A DNA stretch of 23,967 bases from Chara braunii (GCA_003427395.1 BFEA01000091.1:1144040-1168006); one strand, 5' to 3'; numbered from the stretch's first letter, positions 10,259 to 18,960 are shown. Made by a program: numbers and translations. Notes: generated by a model from the letters alone, not told the origin.

Positions 10259-10438
10259 CTAGGGCGCAGTCACGGTTTCAGTTTGAAAATGCGTTTCTGT
10301 CACGATTTCAGGAATGTTGCGCCAAAGCGAGGAAAATGATGAATGTATCCAACCTAGCTTTAGGATCCCGTGGGAATGAATTGTAGTTGAGGGATGCGTG
10401 AAGCGGATTTTAAACTGAAATCTTGATTGCGCCCTGGT
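10259..10438. mobile_element. Second MITE-like element (about 33-bp TIRs)
   Basis: CTAGGGCGCAGTCACGGTTT and the following CAGTTTGAAAATGCG (10259-10293) are matched by the inverted complement of 10403-10438 (GCGGATTTTAAACTGAAATC, then TTGATTGCGCCCTGGT), with about six mismatches. The internal 110 bp has no ORF. CTCTTTTTTT occurs on both sides (10239-10248 and 10444-10453) and might be a target duplication, but low complexity makes that weak. No second copy is in the window. Confidence 0.65.
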
Positions 10439-10681
10439 TAACCCTCTTTTTTTCCTTTTCTTTTTTTTTGGCAAATCTCCTAGAGAGAAGAATATGGATT
10501 TTCGCCTGCATGGGGTACCTTGGCACGAGGCTGGATGGGGGACCTGCGTGGGGGCCCGACTGGGCGCCCCTGGTACCCACGAATAGATTGGAGCATTTGT
10601 CCCAAGAAAAAAAAAAGAAAAAAAAGGGAGATCCGGCCTTAAGGGTTGATATAGCCTCCTAAATTTAGACAGGCGTATGCG
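10439..10681. other. Non-coding flank with T-rich and A-rich runs
   Basis: This contains T-rich and A-rich runs (10447-10470, 10605-10626) and an imperfect GGTACC-anchored inverted repeat (about 10515-10577). No gene is apparent. Confidence 0.45.
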
Positions 10682-11841
10682 CATGACCCTAACTATAGCG
10701 ACCTCCTCAAGAGAGTTAAGGAGGCCCCAGAGACTGAGCCAGATTACCGCACTACAGAGGGGTTGCTATTTGAGAAGACTAATGTAGTAGACCGTCTGTG
10801 CGTTCCTAACAGCGAGGAGATCCGTAGTCTGATCCTAGGCGAATGCCACGACACAGAGGGACATTTCGATTGGTAAAAGACTCTAGCCAATCTGATGCAC
10901 GCGTATACTTGGCCAGGAATGAAGAACAACTGCATGGAGTATGTCCGCAGTTGCAAAGTTTGTCAAAGGAACAAGACTACTACGCATGCCCCTCTAGGTC
11001 TTCTCAGACCCTTGCCTATTCCCGATCAGCCAGGAGATTCAGTGTCCATTGACTTTATGGACGCTGGCGTCAAGAGTAGGCACGACCAGAGCCAAGTCAT
11101 GGTCATAGTCGATAGATTTAGTAAATATGTTGTTTTTGTTCCTTTGCCTGCAGAGTTTGGCTGCCATCCAGAGACTAACGGTCAGACTGAGCAGATGAAC
11201 AAGATCCTGCAGCAAGTTCTGCGCGTGTGCATTAGACCAGACCAAGTCAATTGGGACGAGATGTTGCCCAAGGTAGCCAGTGCGTACAATAACAGCCTGC
11301 ACTTGTCCACCTGTCGCACTCCCAATGAGTTGCACAAGTCCTTTAGACCACGCAGACCGTTTGAGGGACTTAACCGGGATTAGATTCACAGGCTACCGCC
11401 CGGTACCAGGGAGTTTGCGATACAGCACGAGAGAGAGCTAGCTACAGTTGTCTCGCGTATGGACCGTGGCCAGTTCTAGAAGTTAAGGGTGGGGAGGATG
11501 GGTCGTCCTACACAGTAGAGATCCCAGCACACCTCCACACCTACCCTGTATTTCATGCATCAAAGTTGCTGCCGTGTGTCATAAGCCAGCAGTTTCCATC
11601 TAGACGGTCCATGATCCCTCAAGACATGGACGGAAGGTACGACATTGACGGCATCGTCGGTGAAGATATATTTAGGACAGGAGGTAGAGGTCGTCCATAG
11701 AAACAATATAAGGTCCGATTTGCTTATCAGGAGCCAGAGGACGACCGCTGGTTTACTAGAACAGAACTTCTAGAAACAGCTCCCGACGTAGTTAGAGCCT
11801 ATGAGAGGGATAAGAAGGGAAAAGGTCCTCCATTGGACTGA
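10682..11841 (+). pseudogene. Chromovirus-type Ty3/gypsy pol 3' end: deleted integrase plus chromodomain
   Basis: Frame 2 from 10682 reads through YRTTEGLLF and the HHCC zinc domain (ECHDTEGHF, a stop at 10874-10876, then KTLANL, YTWPGM and SCKVCQRNK). The core begins with VSIDFMDA and VIVDRFSKYVVFVPLP. It then jumps directly to CHPETNGQTEQMNK, so about 40-50 residues containing the second catalytic Asp are missing. Stops lie at 11381 and 11477. Another frame (11470-11841) gives GPVLEVKGG, PVFHASKLLPC, and a chromodomain-like end (YDIDGIVGE, a stop at 11698, KQYKVRFAYQEPEDDRWF, then LLETAPDVVRAYER). Chromodomains direct such elements to modified histones. RT and RNase H are absent upstream, so it is 5'-truncated. 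Confidence 0.88.
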
Positions 11842-11865
11842 GTTATTCTCGGAGGACCTCGAATT

Positions 11866-12700
11866 TAGGGCGGCGGGAGTGAAACATTATTCACCTGTTC
11901 GCAGTAGCCGATGCAGATCCCAAACTCGATCCCTAGTCCTCACCCTACCCGTGTACAGTATCTGTGTCGACCCCTAGAGTTGAACGCGTGACCTGTGTAT
12001 TTGTAACAGTTGGTAGACTGTCGTAGGGTCCGTAGGTAGTAGGGGTTCGATCCGTAGACCTGTCGGGTAGGAGTCCTAGCAAGGTCTAGAAGTCGTAGCT
12101 GTAGTTCCTCCGAAAGGTCAAGGTCGTAGCTGCTACAGTATCGAAAGGCCAACTTGAAGTCCACGGCCTTCCGGAAGGTCCTCGTAGTGGCCTTTCGAAG
12201 TTGCTCATGTTTAGGCTGAGGCAAGTGGGCAAGTGGTGGAGTCTACCGGTGCTGAGTCAGCAGTCCCAGTCCCAGTCAGTCCTAGTCCAGTCAAGCAAGT
12301 ACCGCATGGGACCGTGTGCAGTATGGGCATGGGAAAGGGCCAGACCAACGAGCTGCAGAAGTATAAATCAAGAGGCAGTGCCCAGCCATTCATTCATTCC
12401 TGCGTGAGCCGTGCGGAAGCGCTGCCACAGCGGCTTGTGAGAGGCGGTCTGCAATGAGCCCGAGGACAAAGTGGGCGAGAGAGAAGGAGCTTAGACATAG
12501 CGATAGGGTAGCAGCGGCCATAGCCGCCATAGCTGTAAAAGTGTGTGTGCGTGTGTGAGTGTGTATGCGTGTGTGGAGTGCCGCATGTGGGATAACCAGG
12601 GTGATCCTGTGTATGCGAACAGAGAGTTGTGTGGGCGTTGTGTCGCCATAGTCATTTGGAGTGAACTTGTATCTGAACTGTGTTTCCGGTTAGTACCATA
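11866..12700 (+). mobile_element. Putative polypurine tract and 3' LTR of the chromovirus fragment
   Basis: A G-rich purine stretch (about 11867-11879, GGGCGGCGGGAG) lies about 25 bp after the pol stop and is followed by TGAAAC, a plausible PPT and LTR start. The following roughly 800 bp is non-coding and holds a TATA-like TATAAATC at 12362-12369 in a promoter-like setting. It also holds short GAAAGG/CTTTCG repeats at 12100-12200. A GT-rich stretch (12541-12580) follows. No second LTR exists in the window, so the right border is unknown. Confidence 0.45.
12362..12369 (+). promoter_or_regulatory. TATA-like box in putative 3' LTR
   Basis: TATAAATC lies about 480 bp into the putative LTR, where the U3 promoter would be. 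It is a single-motif prediction without support from a second LTR. Confidence 0.3.
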
Positions 12701-12813
12701 TCTCTGAGTTTTGAGTGGGCGCTTGTCACCAGTTTGCTGCGCATCCAGTTTGCATGCATGGAAAGTGAGAAAGATAGTAAGGCTGATTTCACCCCGTCTT
12801 CCCTTCTTTTTTC

Positions 12814-12820
<7 letters not shown>

Positions 12821-12903
<83 letters not shown>

Positions 12904-12904
12904 C
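12821..12904. repeat. (CT)n microsatellite
   Basis: About 84 bp of CT dinucleotides with one CCC interruption. It is followed by CCCCTAGCCCTTTACC, which is the start of a 129-bp segment found again after the CT tract that ends at 13219. Confidence 0.95.
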
Positions 12905-13128
12905 CCCTAGCCCTTTACCTTAGCGAATTGCTTATCTGTCTTGTTTGATATCTCTCTAATATTGCCTATGCTGTGGTCGTATACTTCTGTTTCTAGCAAT
13001 TGAGCAAAATGGAATGGCTACAATGCTTGCTCNCGTCAACCATCGAGGATTAGGAATCTCTACGGAAAAGGGTCGAGGGAACTTGTATCTTTGTACCGGA
13101 CTACGAAGTTGTTCGCTGAGAAGAGAAG

Positions 13129-13155
13129 CTGTCTCTTATACACATCTAGATGTGT

Positions 13156-13158
<3 letters not shown>
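13129..13158. other. Residual Nextera mate-pair junction adapter
   Basis: 13129-13147 is CTGTCTCTTATACACATCT, the complement of the Tn5 mosaic end used in Nextera libraries. It is directly followed by AGATGTGTATA, the first 11 bases of the mirrored mosaic end. This head-to-head order is the signature of the mate-pair circularisation adapter. The last 8 bases of the second half are missing, replaced by CT repeat. Confidence 0.97.

Positions 13159-13219
<61 letters not shown>
13159..13219. repeat. (CT)n microsatellite after adapter
   Basis: About 60 bp of uninterrupted CT, probably the same genomic tract as 12821-12904, represented twice. Confidence 0.93.
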
Positions 13220-13221
<2 letters not shown>

Positions 13222-13347
13222 CTAGCCCTTTACCTTAGCGAATTGCTTATCCGTCTTGTTTGATATCTCTCTAATATTGCCTATGCTGTGGTCGTATACT
13301 TCTGTTTCTAGCAATTGAGCAAAATGGAATGGCTACAATGCTTGCTC

Positions 13348-13595
13348 TGGATTCTCGATCAAATCATTTTCTGCCTTCGTGTTTTCCGAATTTTCGCTGA
13401 AGTATCGTATGGAACTCTTCGCTACACTATAGCTAAAGTCAAGCGTGAAAATGATAATGCTCGTACTAGGCGAGCAAGGAGATGCCCCTCATATGAATTG
13501 TTATCTGCATTCTCTCATTCCCTTATCCTATGCTTCTAGCACTTGAGCTGGCTGGGTACACCAAGCAGACAACCTTTTCCTTCTTTTCTTTTTAA
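13348..13595. other. Non-coding stretch, nothing recognised
   Basis: A 75-codon open frame begins inside the duplicated flank, but it has no domain signal, and its upstream end depends on the misassembled block. Confidence 0.45.
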
Positions 13596-13780
13596 CATCT
13601 GGTTGGGTTGCTCCACAGTGACCGCCTGAGGTGGTCCCCCCGAGTGGCATTGAGCAGAGACTGCTGATGTTCAAAGTGGGAGGGGACCAGAGGGGAGGCA
13701 CAGCGACTGGGCCATCGAAGAAGCTCGGTCCTGATTGTTATCGGCTGACGCCTGGCCGGTATCGCTTACCAGCTGTAGCA
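13596..13780 (+). mobile_element. SINE body, partial copy without tRNA head
   Basis: Shared blocks with the SINE at 14541-14945 include TGGTCCCCCC, TTGGCATT-like GTGGCATT, the CTGCTGATG segment, GAGGCACAGCGACTGG and CGGCTGACGCCTGGCCGGT (versus CGGCTGTCCCCTGACCGGT). Similarity is moderate, so this is an old relative. The tRNA-like 5' head is missing. An open frame of 88 codons across it is incidental. Confidence 0.6.
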
Positions 13781-13991
13781 GGTATCGCACTTGCTGGTGG
13801 GTGCAGCTCCTTCATGTTCCCTCCTTGGAGGCTTGAGCACGGATGTGGCTTCTACGAGGAACCCTGTAATACTATAATGACAATAAAAAGGACCTGAAAG
13901 GTCGTACTGTCCAGATTAGACAGGCAATTGAATTGAAAAGAAAAAGAAAAAAAGAAAAAAAAGGAAAAAACAAAGGGGTAACTTCAGTAGA

Positions 13992-14151
13992 GTCACAAAA
14001 CGAGTTATAATTGCACTATGGGCCAAGATACCTTTTGCAATTGAACTTCAGGCACCCTACCTGGCCTGAAAGCTAGGTTATATACATTGCCCGAACTGCA
14101 ATTCGAAACTGTATCTTGGCCCATAGTGCAATTACAACTCATTTTTGTGAC
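13992..14151. mobile_element. MITE-like element, copy 2
   Basis: This is the second copy of the element at 9825-9988, with cleaner TIRs: GTCACAAAACGAGTTATAAT, then TGCACTATGGGCCAAGATAC on the left, and the inverted complement ending ATTTTTGTGAC on the right. The centre is also similar (TTATATACATTGCCCGAACT). As in copy 1, the shared sequence begins just outside, with TAACTTCAGTAGA. Confidence 0.85.
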
Positions 14152-14189
14152 CATAGCGCAGTTTCTCCAAAAAGGGGCAGAGCATTCCT

Positions 14190-14537
14190 CTGCTGCCGGC
14201 TGACCCCTGGCCAGTGCCGCCTACCCAAGCCCTGTGGGGCTGAGGGCAGCCTCTGCCCTCGTCTGAGAGTATATGGCTGCTTCCTTCACCCCAATAGAAT
14301 GCCCGGTAATTCTCGCCGCATCTGGGCTGACAGTTCTGCCAAATACAGGTATAATGACCGGGCGTTCTATTTGGGTGAAGACGGTAGGGTTTCCCTGGAG
14401 GCAATAAGGCCACCCTGGGCTGAGAAGGCCACGCTGTCAGATTAGACATTGAATTTACCTGGGCTGGTTAGCCCTATGATTTTTTTTATTTTATGTTTTT
14501 ATATCTCAAGGTCATCCCCCTTTATTAAACCACCACT
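14190..14537 (+). mobile_element. SINE relative (3' part), interrupted by the hairpin element
   Basis: GCTGCCGGCTGACCCCTGGC at about 14190, and the tail TTTCCCTGGAGGCAATAAGG, CCACCCTGGGCTGAGAAGGC, TGTCAGATTA, TTTACCTGGGCTGGTTAG and AAGGTCATC...TTAAACCACCA up to about 14534, parallel the 3' half of the SINE that follows (14813-14944). So two 3' halves lie in direct orientation. Confidence 0.6.
14284..14380. mobile_element. Short hairpin/MITE-like element inside a SINE relative
   Basis: CTTCACCCCAATAGAATGCC and the following CGGTAATT (14284-14311) are the inverted complement of AATGACCGGGCGTTCTATTT and the following GGGTGAAG (14353-14380), with about three mismatches. The loop is about 41 bp. 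SINE-related sequence lies on both sides (14190-14282 and 14390-14537), which suggests insertion into a SINE copy. Confidence 0.65.
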
Positions 14538-14540
14538 ATC

Positions 14541-14945
14541 CAGCGGCCTATCTCAGTTGGTAAGGCACGCAAGTGGCATTCAGGAGGTCTTGGGTTCAAT
14601 CCCCATTGGCCTCATGTACCTTCCTGGGCATAGTTGGCGCCCGCCACCTAGAGATAGCCCGTTGGTCCCCCCAATTGGCATTAAAAAAGCAGTCTCTGCT
14701 GATGCTCATAGGGGGAGGGGTAATCGGGGAGGCACAGCGACTGGCCACTCAGATGATGCTGGGTCCCTCTACTACCGGCTGTCCCCTGACCGGTGTCCCC
14801 CATTGCGGGTTTCCTGAAGGCAATCAAGGCCACCCTGGGCTGAAAAGGCCACCCGATGTCAGATTAAGACAAGACACAATATTGACTTTACCTGGGCTGG
14901 TTAGTCCGATGATAATACCTCAAGGCCATCACCCTTAAACCACCA
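14541..14945 (+). mobile_element. tRNA-derived SINE
   Basis: The head looks like a tRNA. It has an A box TATCTCAGTTGG at 14549-14560, a B box GGTTCAATCCC at 14593-14603, and T-arm pairing (GGG/CCC around TTCAATC), with 33 bp between the boxes. These form an internal RNA polymerase III promoter. A roughly 330-bp body follows, shared with 13596-13780 and 14190-14537, so it is a repeat family and not a functional tRNA gene (the acceptor stem does not pair well). There is no clear A tail; it ends near TTAAACCACCA. SINEs move using another element's RT. Confidence 0.72.
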
Positions 14946-15154
14946 GTACTTGGCCCAGCTATCGGCCGCGGGCCTTCCCGTATACGCGCCGCAGACTTAG
15001 GGGGGTCAGCCAAGGGAGGGCCCGGTCGCTGCTGAATGGCCGGGCCCCGGTTCACTCGGAAAAACACCACAATGAAACAACAAAGAAAGAAAGAAAAAAT
15101 TCAAATAGTACACAAAAATTAAAAAAGAAAGAAAACCAAATGTTAAAAACAAAG

Positions 15155-15155
<1 letters not shown>

Positions 15156-15204
<49 letters not shown>

Positions 15205-15252
15205 GGGGGGGCAGCAAATTCGCCGCGGCCCTCCGTGCAGGCCACTGCCTCN

Positions 15253-15316
<64 letters not shown>
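15156..15316. repeat. Opposed (AG)n and (CT)n tracts around a short spacer
   Basis: (AG)n at 15156-15199 is followed by a G run and about 45 bp of spacer. One N (15252) is next, then (CT)32 at 15253-15316. The tracts are complementary and could fold as a hairpin, or they could be an assembly product of one tract joined in both orientations. The N at the CT border favours some assembly difficulty. Confidence 0.85.
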
Positions 15317-15319
<3 letters not shown>

Positions 15320-17037
15320 GTTCTTTTCGGAAAACAAAAACGTGAGTGAATCTTCCGCTAGCACATGGAAAGATACACCGCCTTGATTATTGTCTTCTGT
15401 GCATGTCGAGGAGTTAGCAACCGTTTTTTTTTTTTTTTTTTCCATGTTATTTAGAGTAATCCCGTTTTTCTGTCGTTGCTTCTGCATTTTGTGATTCATT
15501 TTTTTTTTCCTGTTCTTTATTCCGTGTTCTTCTCCAAGCACGTTCGGCAAGTTAATGCCCCGTAGTTAGAGCCTCGGCAAGGCCCGGTATACCGTCGGCC
15601 GAGGCTCGGACTTGATAGCTGGGCCAAGTACTGGTGGTTTAAGAAGAAGAAGAAGAATAGAAAAATAAACCACCGGCCCCGATTGTGATGGCTTTTTTTT
15701 TTTTTTTTTTTTTGGTGATGGGTCCTCTCCATTATTGGGGAGAAGCACCTGGAAACCACAAGGGGATAACTCCTCGAAGCTGGGCCAATGGGAGCGTCCG
15801 GTTTACCAAAAAAGGAAAAAGGAAAAGAGGAAAAGAGCAGTGTAGGGCTTACGGTACCCACAGTACGTACGCGCAGCGGAGACCGCGGAGGCTCCACGGT
15901 CTGGTGCCGATTGTTTTGTTTTTATTTTTATTTTTCGTTCTGATTCCTCAATTTTCCTGTTTTCTCCACCGCCTGGTCGGGTGTCAGGTTTCGGATGATT
16001 TCCTGCGCAATCTGCGCATGCAGGCGGAACGCTGAACTGCTGCAGACAGACGTCAGTTGCCAGAGGTGCTCTGCGCTCCCGCGCGCTCTTGAGAGAGAGC
16101 TGGATTGCCAACGAGGGCGTGCAAAGCAGGGCGGACGAAGGGGGGGCCTCCGCCGGTGAACAGGCGGGGAGGGCGCGAGTCCTCGTCCACGCGGGAACGA
16201 TAGCGACTCTGAAAACCCCCGCGCGAAGTGTGGGAGAAGGAGGCGTGCAGGGCGCCAGAGGGAGAGGAGAGAAGGGGAGGGGGGTGCGGAGGGGGCGCTG
16301 AGGCGATGGGCAGCGCGTTGCCCGCCGGCAGGGGAGGGTTCTAAGCTGCCGCGGTTCGTTAACACGCGCGCATCCACGGCTACCTGGCTGGTCGCCCGAT
16401 CGTACACACACGCGAGCTATTGTTTTTTTTCTTTTTGTTTTGTGGAAAATTGTGACATATGACCTACTGTTATAAAGAGCCCCACTAGCTTACGTAGAGA
16501 TGCGGAAACGCAGATCAATAGCGATTTTCTGCACACTCCCCACAAAGACATCCAGATTCAGACGTTGAATACTATCCCCTTTGCTAACGGGACATCGACC
16601 CAGGGGCTCAAACTCCATCACTGGCATAAATGTTATGAGCCCTACAGACTGAATGCTACTGCAGTGTCATGTCTCTCGTTTTCGGTTTTTCCTCTTTTTT
16701 TTTCCCCCCCATTTTTTTATTCCGGGGTTTCACAGTGATTTCACACCTTTCTCGCCCTCTGGGCTGGAATCAAGGGCCTTGCTGCACCCCTCACCGAATG
16801 TGAAGCATGCCCCCAAGGCGAGCTCCCACTAGTGACGAGGAGCGTTTGAATCTGGGCGTCTTCTAGCTCAGAGACGCAGAAAACCAGATCAATCGCGATT
16901 TTCTGGACCTGTCCACAGAAACGTCCACATTCTGGTGTTAAATCCTTTTCTATTTCTATTTATTCTTTTTGTAAAAAAAGACAGCTCTTTATTATCAGGG
17001 CTCAGTGCCCAGGGCAGAGTACATAAACCATGTAGTG
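15317..17037. other. Non-coding stretch with a GC-rich block
   Basis: There is no convincing gene. Features are T runs (15424-15442, 15691-15713) and a GC-rich, CpG-rich block at about 16040-16400. In that block both strands show long but low-information open frames (for example Arg/Pro/Ser-rich, 15803-16411 minus), as expected from GC-rich DNA. An 80-bp dispersed repeat pair lies at 16495-16575 and 16869-16945. Confidence 0.5.
16495..16945. repeat. Direct repeat pair, about 80 bp, 373 bp apart
   Basis: GAGATGCGGAAACGCAGATC...AGCGATTTTCTG...CATCCAGATTCAGACGTTGAAT (16497-16571) is matched by GAGACGCAGAAAACCAGATC...CGCGATTTTCTG...GTCCACATTCTGGTGTTAAAT (16871-16942). Identity is roughly three quarters. 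The pair may be the ends of an old element or a diverged tandem unit. Confidence 0.6.
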
Positions 17038-17053
17038 GAGAGAGGCCCATGGG

Positions 17054-17318
<265 letters not shown>

Positions 17319-17320
<2 letters not shown>

Positions 17321-18021
17321 GGTGCCCTGGCTAGATTCGCCAGGATGTTCGGGGGTCCGTGGGGTGTTTACCTCCCCAATGAGTACCCCGGACTGTAGAA
17401 GTATATGGGACGGAGAGGGGTGTAATTTAGCCTCGAGGAAAGAAACCGACAGGCCTGTATACTAGTAGGAATACTACGGGTGGGATGGGCGGCGAGAGGA
17501 TAGGATAAGCAAGGTGGTTTAGCAGTAGGACACGATTTTGGTATCTGAATCACGTCCCGAACCTTGGTAGAATGAATACGGTAGGTAAGGCGTGCGTATT
17601 TTTCGTCAGTTCTGTCTTTGATACTATCCTCTTTCTTTCGTTTCTTCGTTTTCGTTTTTTCCTTTCTTTTTCTTTTCTTCTTCTTTTTCTTTTTCTTTTC
17701 TTCTTTTTCGTTTTTTTTTTCTTTTTCTTTTCCTTTTCTTTTTCTTTTTTCTTTTCCTTTTCGTTTTCAATTTCTTATACCGACTCCGGGTACTGGTGTT
17801 CCGATTCTGCGAATCGAGGAGAAATACGCAGAGTCAGATGTAGACCGGTAAGCGCATCTGGTGAGGGATCGGTGCAGTGGTTACGACCATTTTGAAGATA
17901 CGACGCATTTTTGGAATATCAGGATTTTCGCGTTTCGGGGGTGGCAGCGCCCATAGCGAACTTTCCAGGTTTGGAGAATAGTATGTTGATCGTTGCTAGT
18001 TTTCCTTCCTTTTTAGTAACC
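17319..18021 (+). mobile_element. 5'-truncated PLE copy A: ORF end and 3' UTR (left pseudo-LTR)
   Basis: This matches 23199-23967 almost base for base. It carries the last roughly 35 codons of the PLE protein (GALARFARM, then GGPWGVYLPNEYPGL), a stop at 17396-17398 (TAG, where copy B has CAG), the same 3' UTR, the same T-rich tract (17643-17770) and one copy of the 83-bp unit that is doubled in copy B. It starts abruptly at the CT microsatellite, so the upstream part of this copy is missing. Similarity continues to the last base of the window, so the shared segment is at least 703 bp and its full length is unknown. Confidence 0.9.
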
Positions 18022-18489
18022 TTTGCGTACAGGCGACGTAGCAAGGTGTATGAGATGCGATCACAGTCTCGGAGTGACAGCCTCCATATCTAAGTCTGAG
18101 AAGCAGCAGTATACCTTTTGACGATCTCTTCTTTTGAATCGGTTTCGTTCCTGCTAACGACGGTCTTCGTGCGCACGAGAACGGGAACAGCAGGATCTGA
18201 GGAGATGATGGATCACGGGGAGATGAGAGTCTTTCTGCTCGTTGAACTACCGAGGAGATTTGTAAAGGAAAGGGGACAGATGGTACGCAGGAAGAGATAT
18301 TCGAAGGCAAGGAGGAGATACAAGGAGAGAAGGAGAGTGAGAGGGAGGATTTGTCCTGATTAGTGAAGGATAGGGTAGAGGGATTAAAGGAGAAGGAGAG
18401 ACGGAGTAGGTCTTTGTGATGCGCACGGAATAGTACTTAAGACAAGTTGGGAAGTTGTTGTGTATCCCGGTTTCACTCGCTGTTTTGCT
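18022..18489 (+). other. PLE leader region before the ribozyme
   Basis: This continues directly from the shared pseudo-LTR sequence. No ORF with domain signal is present; it is purine-rich at 18270-18400. It may belong to the pseudo-LTR, but its partner would lie beyond the window end, so this cannot be tested here. Confidence 0.45.
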
Positions 18490-18548
18490 GTGTAAGCCTC
18501 CTGATGAGTCATCTGTGTACGCCGGTGACGAAACGCGTAGAGGCACGC
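18490..18548 (+). ncRNA. Hammerhead ribozyme motif, short stem III
   Basis: All core elements are present in order. Stem I 5' strand is GTGT-aa-GCCTC (18490-18500). The core CTGATGA is 18501-18507. Stem II is GTCATC pairing with GGTGAC (18508-18513 and 18524-18529, one G-U). GAAA is 18530-18533. The short self-complementary stem III is CGCG (18534-18537), followed by UA (18538-18539). Stem I 3' strand is GAGGC-ACGC (18540-18548). GCCTC/GAGGC pair perfectly, and GTGT/ACGC add four more pairs with one G-U. The predicted cut is after A18539. Short-stem-III hammerheads are known from PLE pseudo-LTRs and retrozymes, where they cut tandem transcripts into units. The motif is on the coding strand of the PLE. 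Confidence 0.85.
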
Positions 18549-18717
18549 GTACTTTTGGAATGAAGTGCTTGGATGGTTTTCGGGAATCATACGATTGTTT
18601 GGTGTCTTATGCTTCACGTCACTTCTTATTCTTCTTCTTCTTCTTCTTTATTCTCTTGAACCGTGGTAACCGACGATGCCCTGCATGTGACGGTGGCTAC
18701 ATCTGCTGGTTCTAGTT

Positions 18718-18960
18718 TGCGGAACTGCTCACAGCGTGATCGTCTGGGAGAGTTTTGAATTAAGCGGAAGTAATCGCAGCGCTTTGGCGGGAGGATGCGT
18801 AGCGTGATCGTCTATGTGGATTCTTGTTTGGAGGAAGTGCTCGCAGAGTGATTGTCTACGAGGTGTCCTATCGTATGCGGTAGTATTCGCCGAGTACTCG
18901 TCGACAAGGTTTCCTGATTGGTGGAAGTACTTGCAGCGTGATCGTCTACGAGGTTTCCGT
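18718..18960 (+). repeat. Imperfect tandem repeats in PLE 5' UTR
   Basis: Diverged units of about 40-65 bp share GGAAGTxxTCGCAGCGTGAT and CGTCTACGAGGTTTCC. Instances of the GTGATCGTCT core start near 18735, 18801, 18853 (GTGATTGTCT), 18896 (GTACTCGTCG) and 18937, with a partial one near 19094. They lie between the ribozyme and the first ORF and could be promoter or RNA-structure units. Confidence 0.65.

Larger units (their letters stand above)
12904..13347. other. Misassembled block: duplicated flank, PLE chimera and adapter
   Basis: 12904-13032 and 13219-13347 are the same 129 bp (one clear difference: TTATCTGTC versus TTATCCGTC), each preceded by a CT tract. Between them lie one N (13033), 95 bp identical to 21279-21373 of the PLE (13034-13128), 30 bp of Nextera junction adapter (13129-13158) and a CT tract. 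The simplest reading is that one true locus was duplicated by joining a mate-pair chimera through the CT repeat. Open frames crossing this block are not real genes. Confidence 0.9.

Noticed and set aside
13014-13238. Plus-strand frame joining PLE-like residues to Ser-Leu repeats
   Set aside because: Crosses the adapter and misassembled block, so it does not exist in the genome as drawn.
14541-14614. A functional tRNA gene
   Set aside because: A and B boxes are good, but the acceptor stem pairs poorly, and the sequence continues into a body shared with other repeats, so it is a SINE head.
15803-16411. 202-codon minus-strand frame, Arg/Pro/Ser/Ala-rich
   Set aside because: Lies in GC-rich DNA where stops are rare; no domain, and another frame of the same strand is also open (15928-16407).
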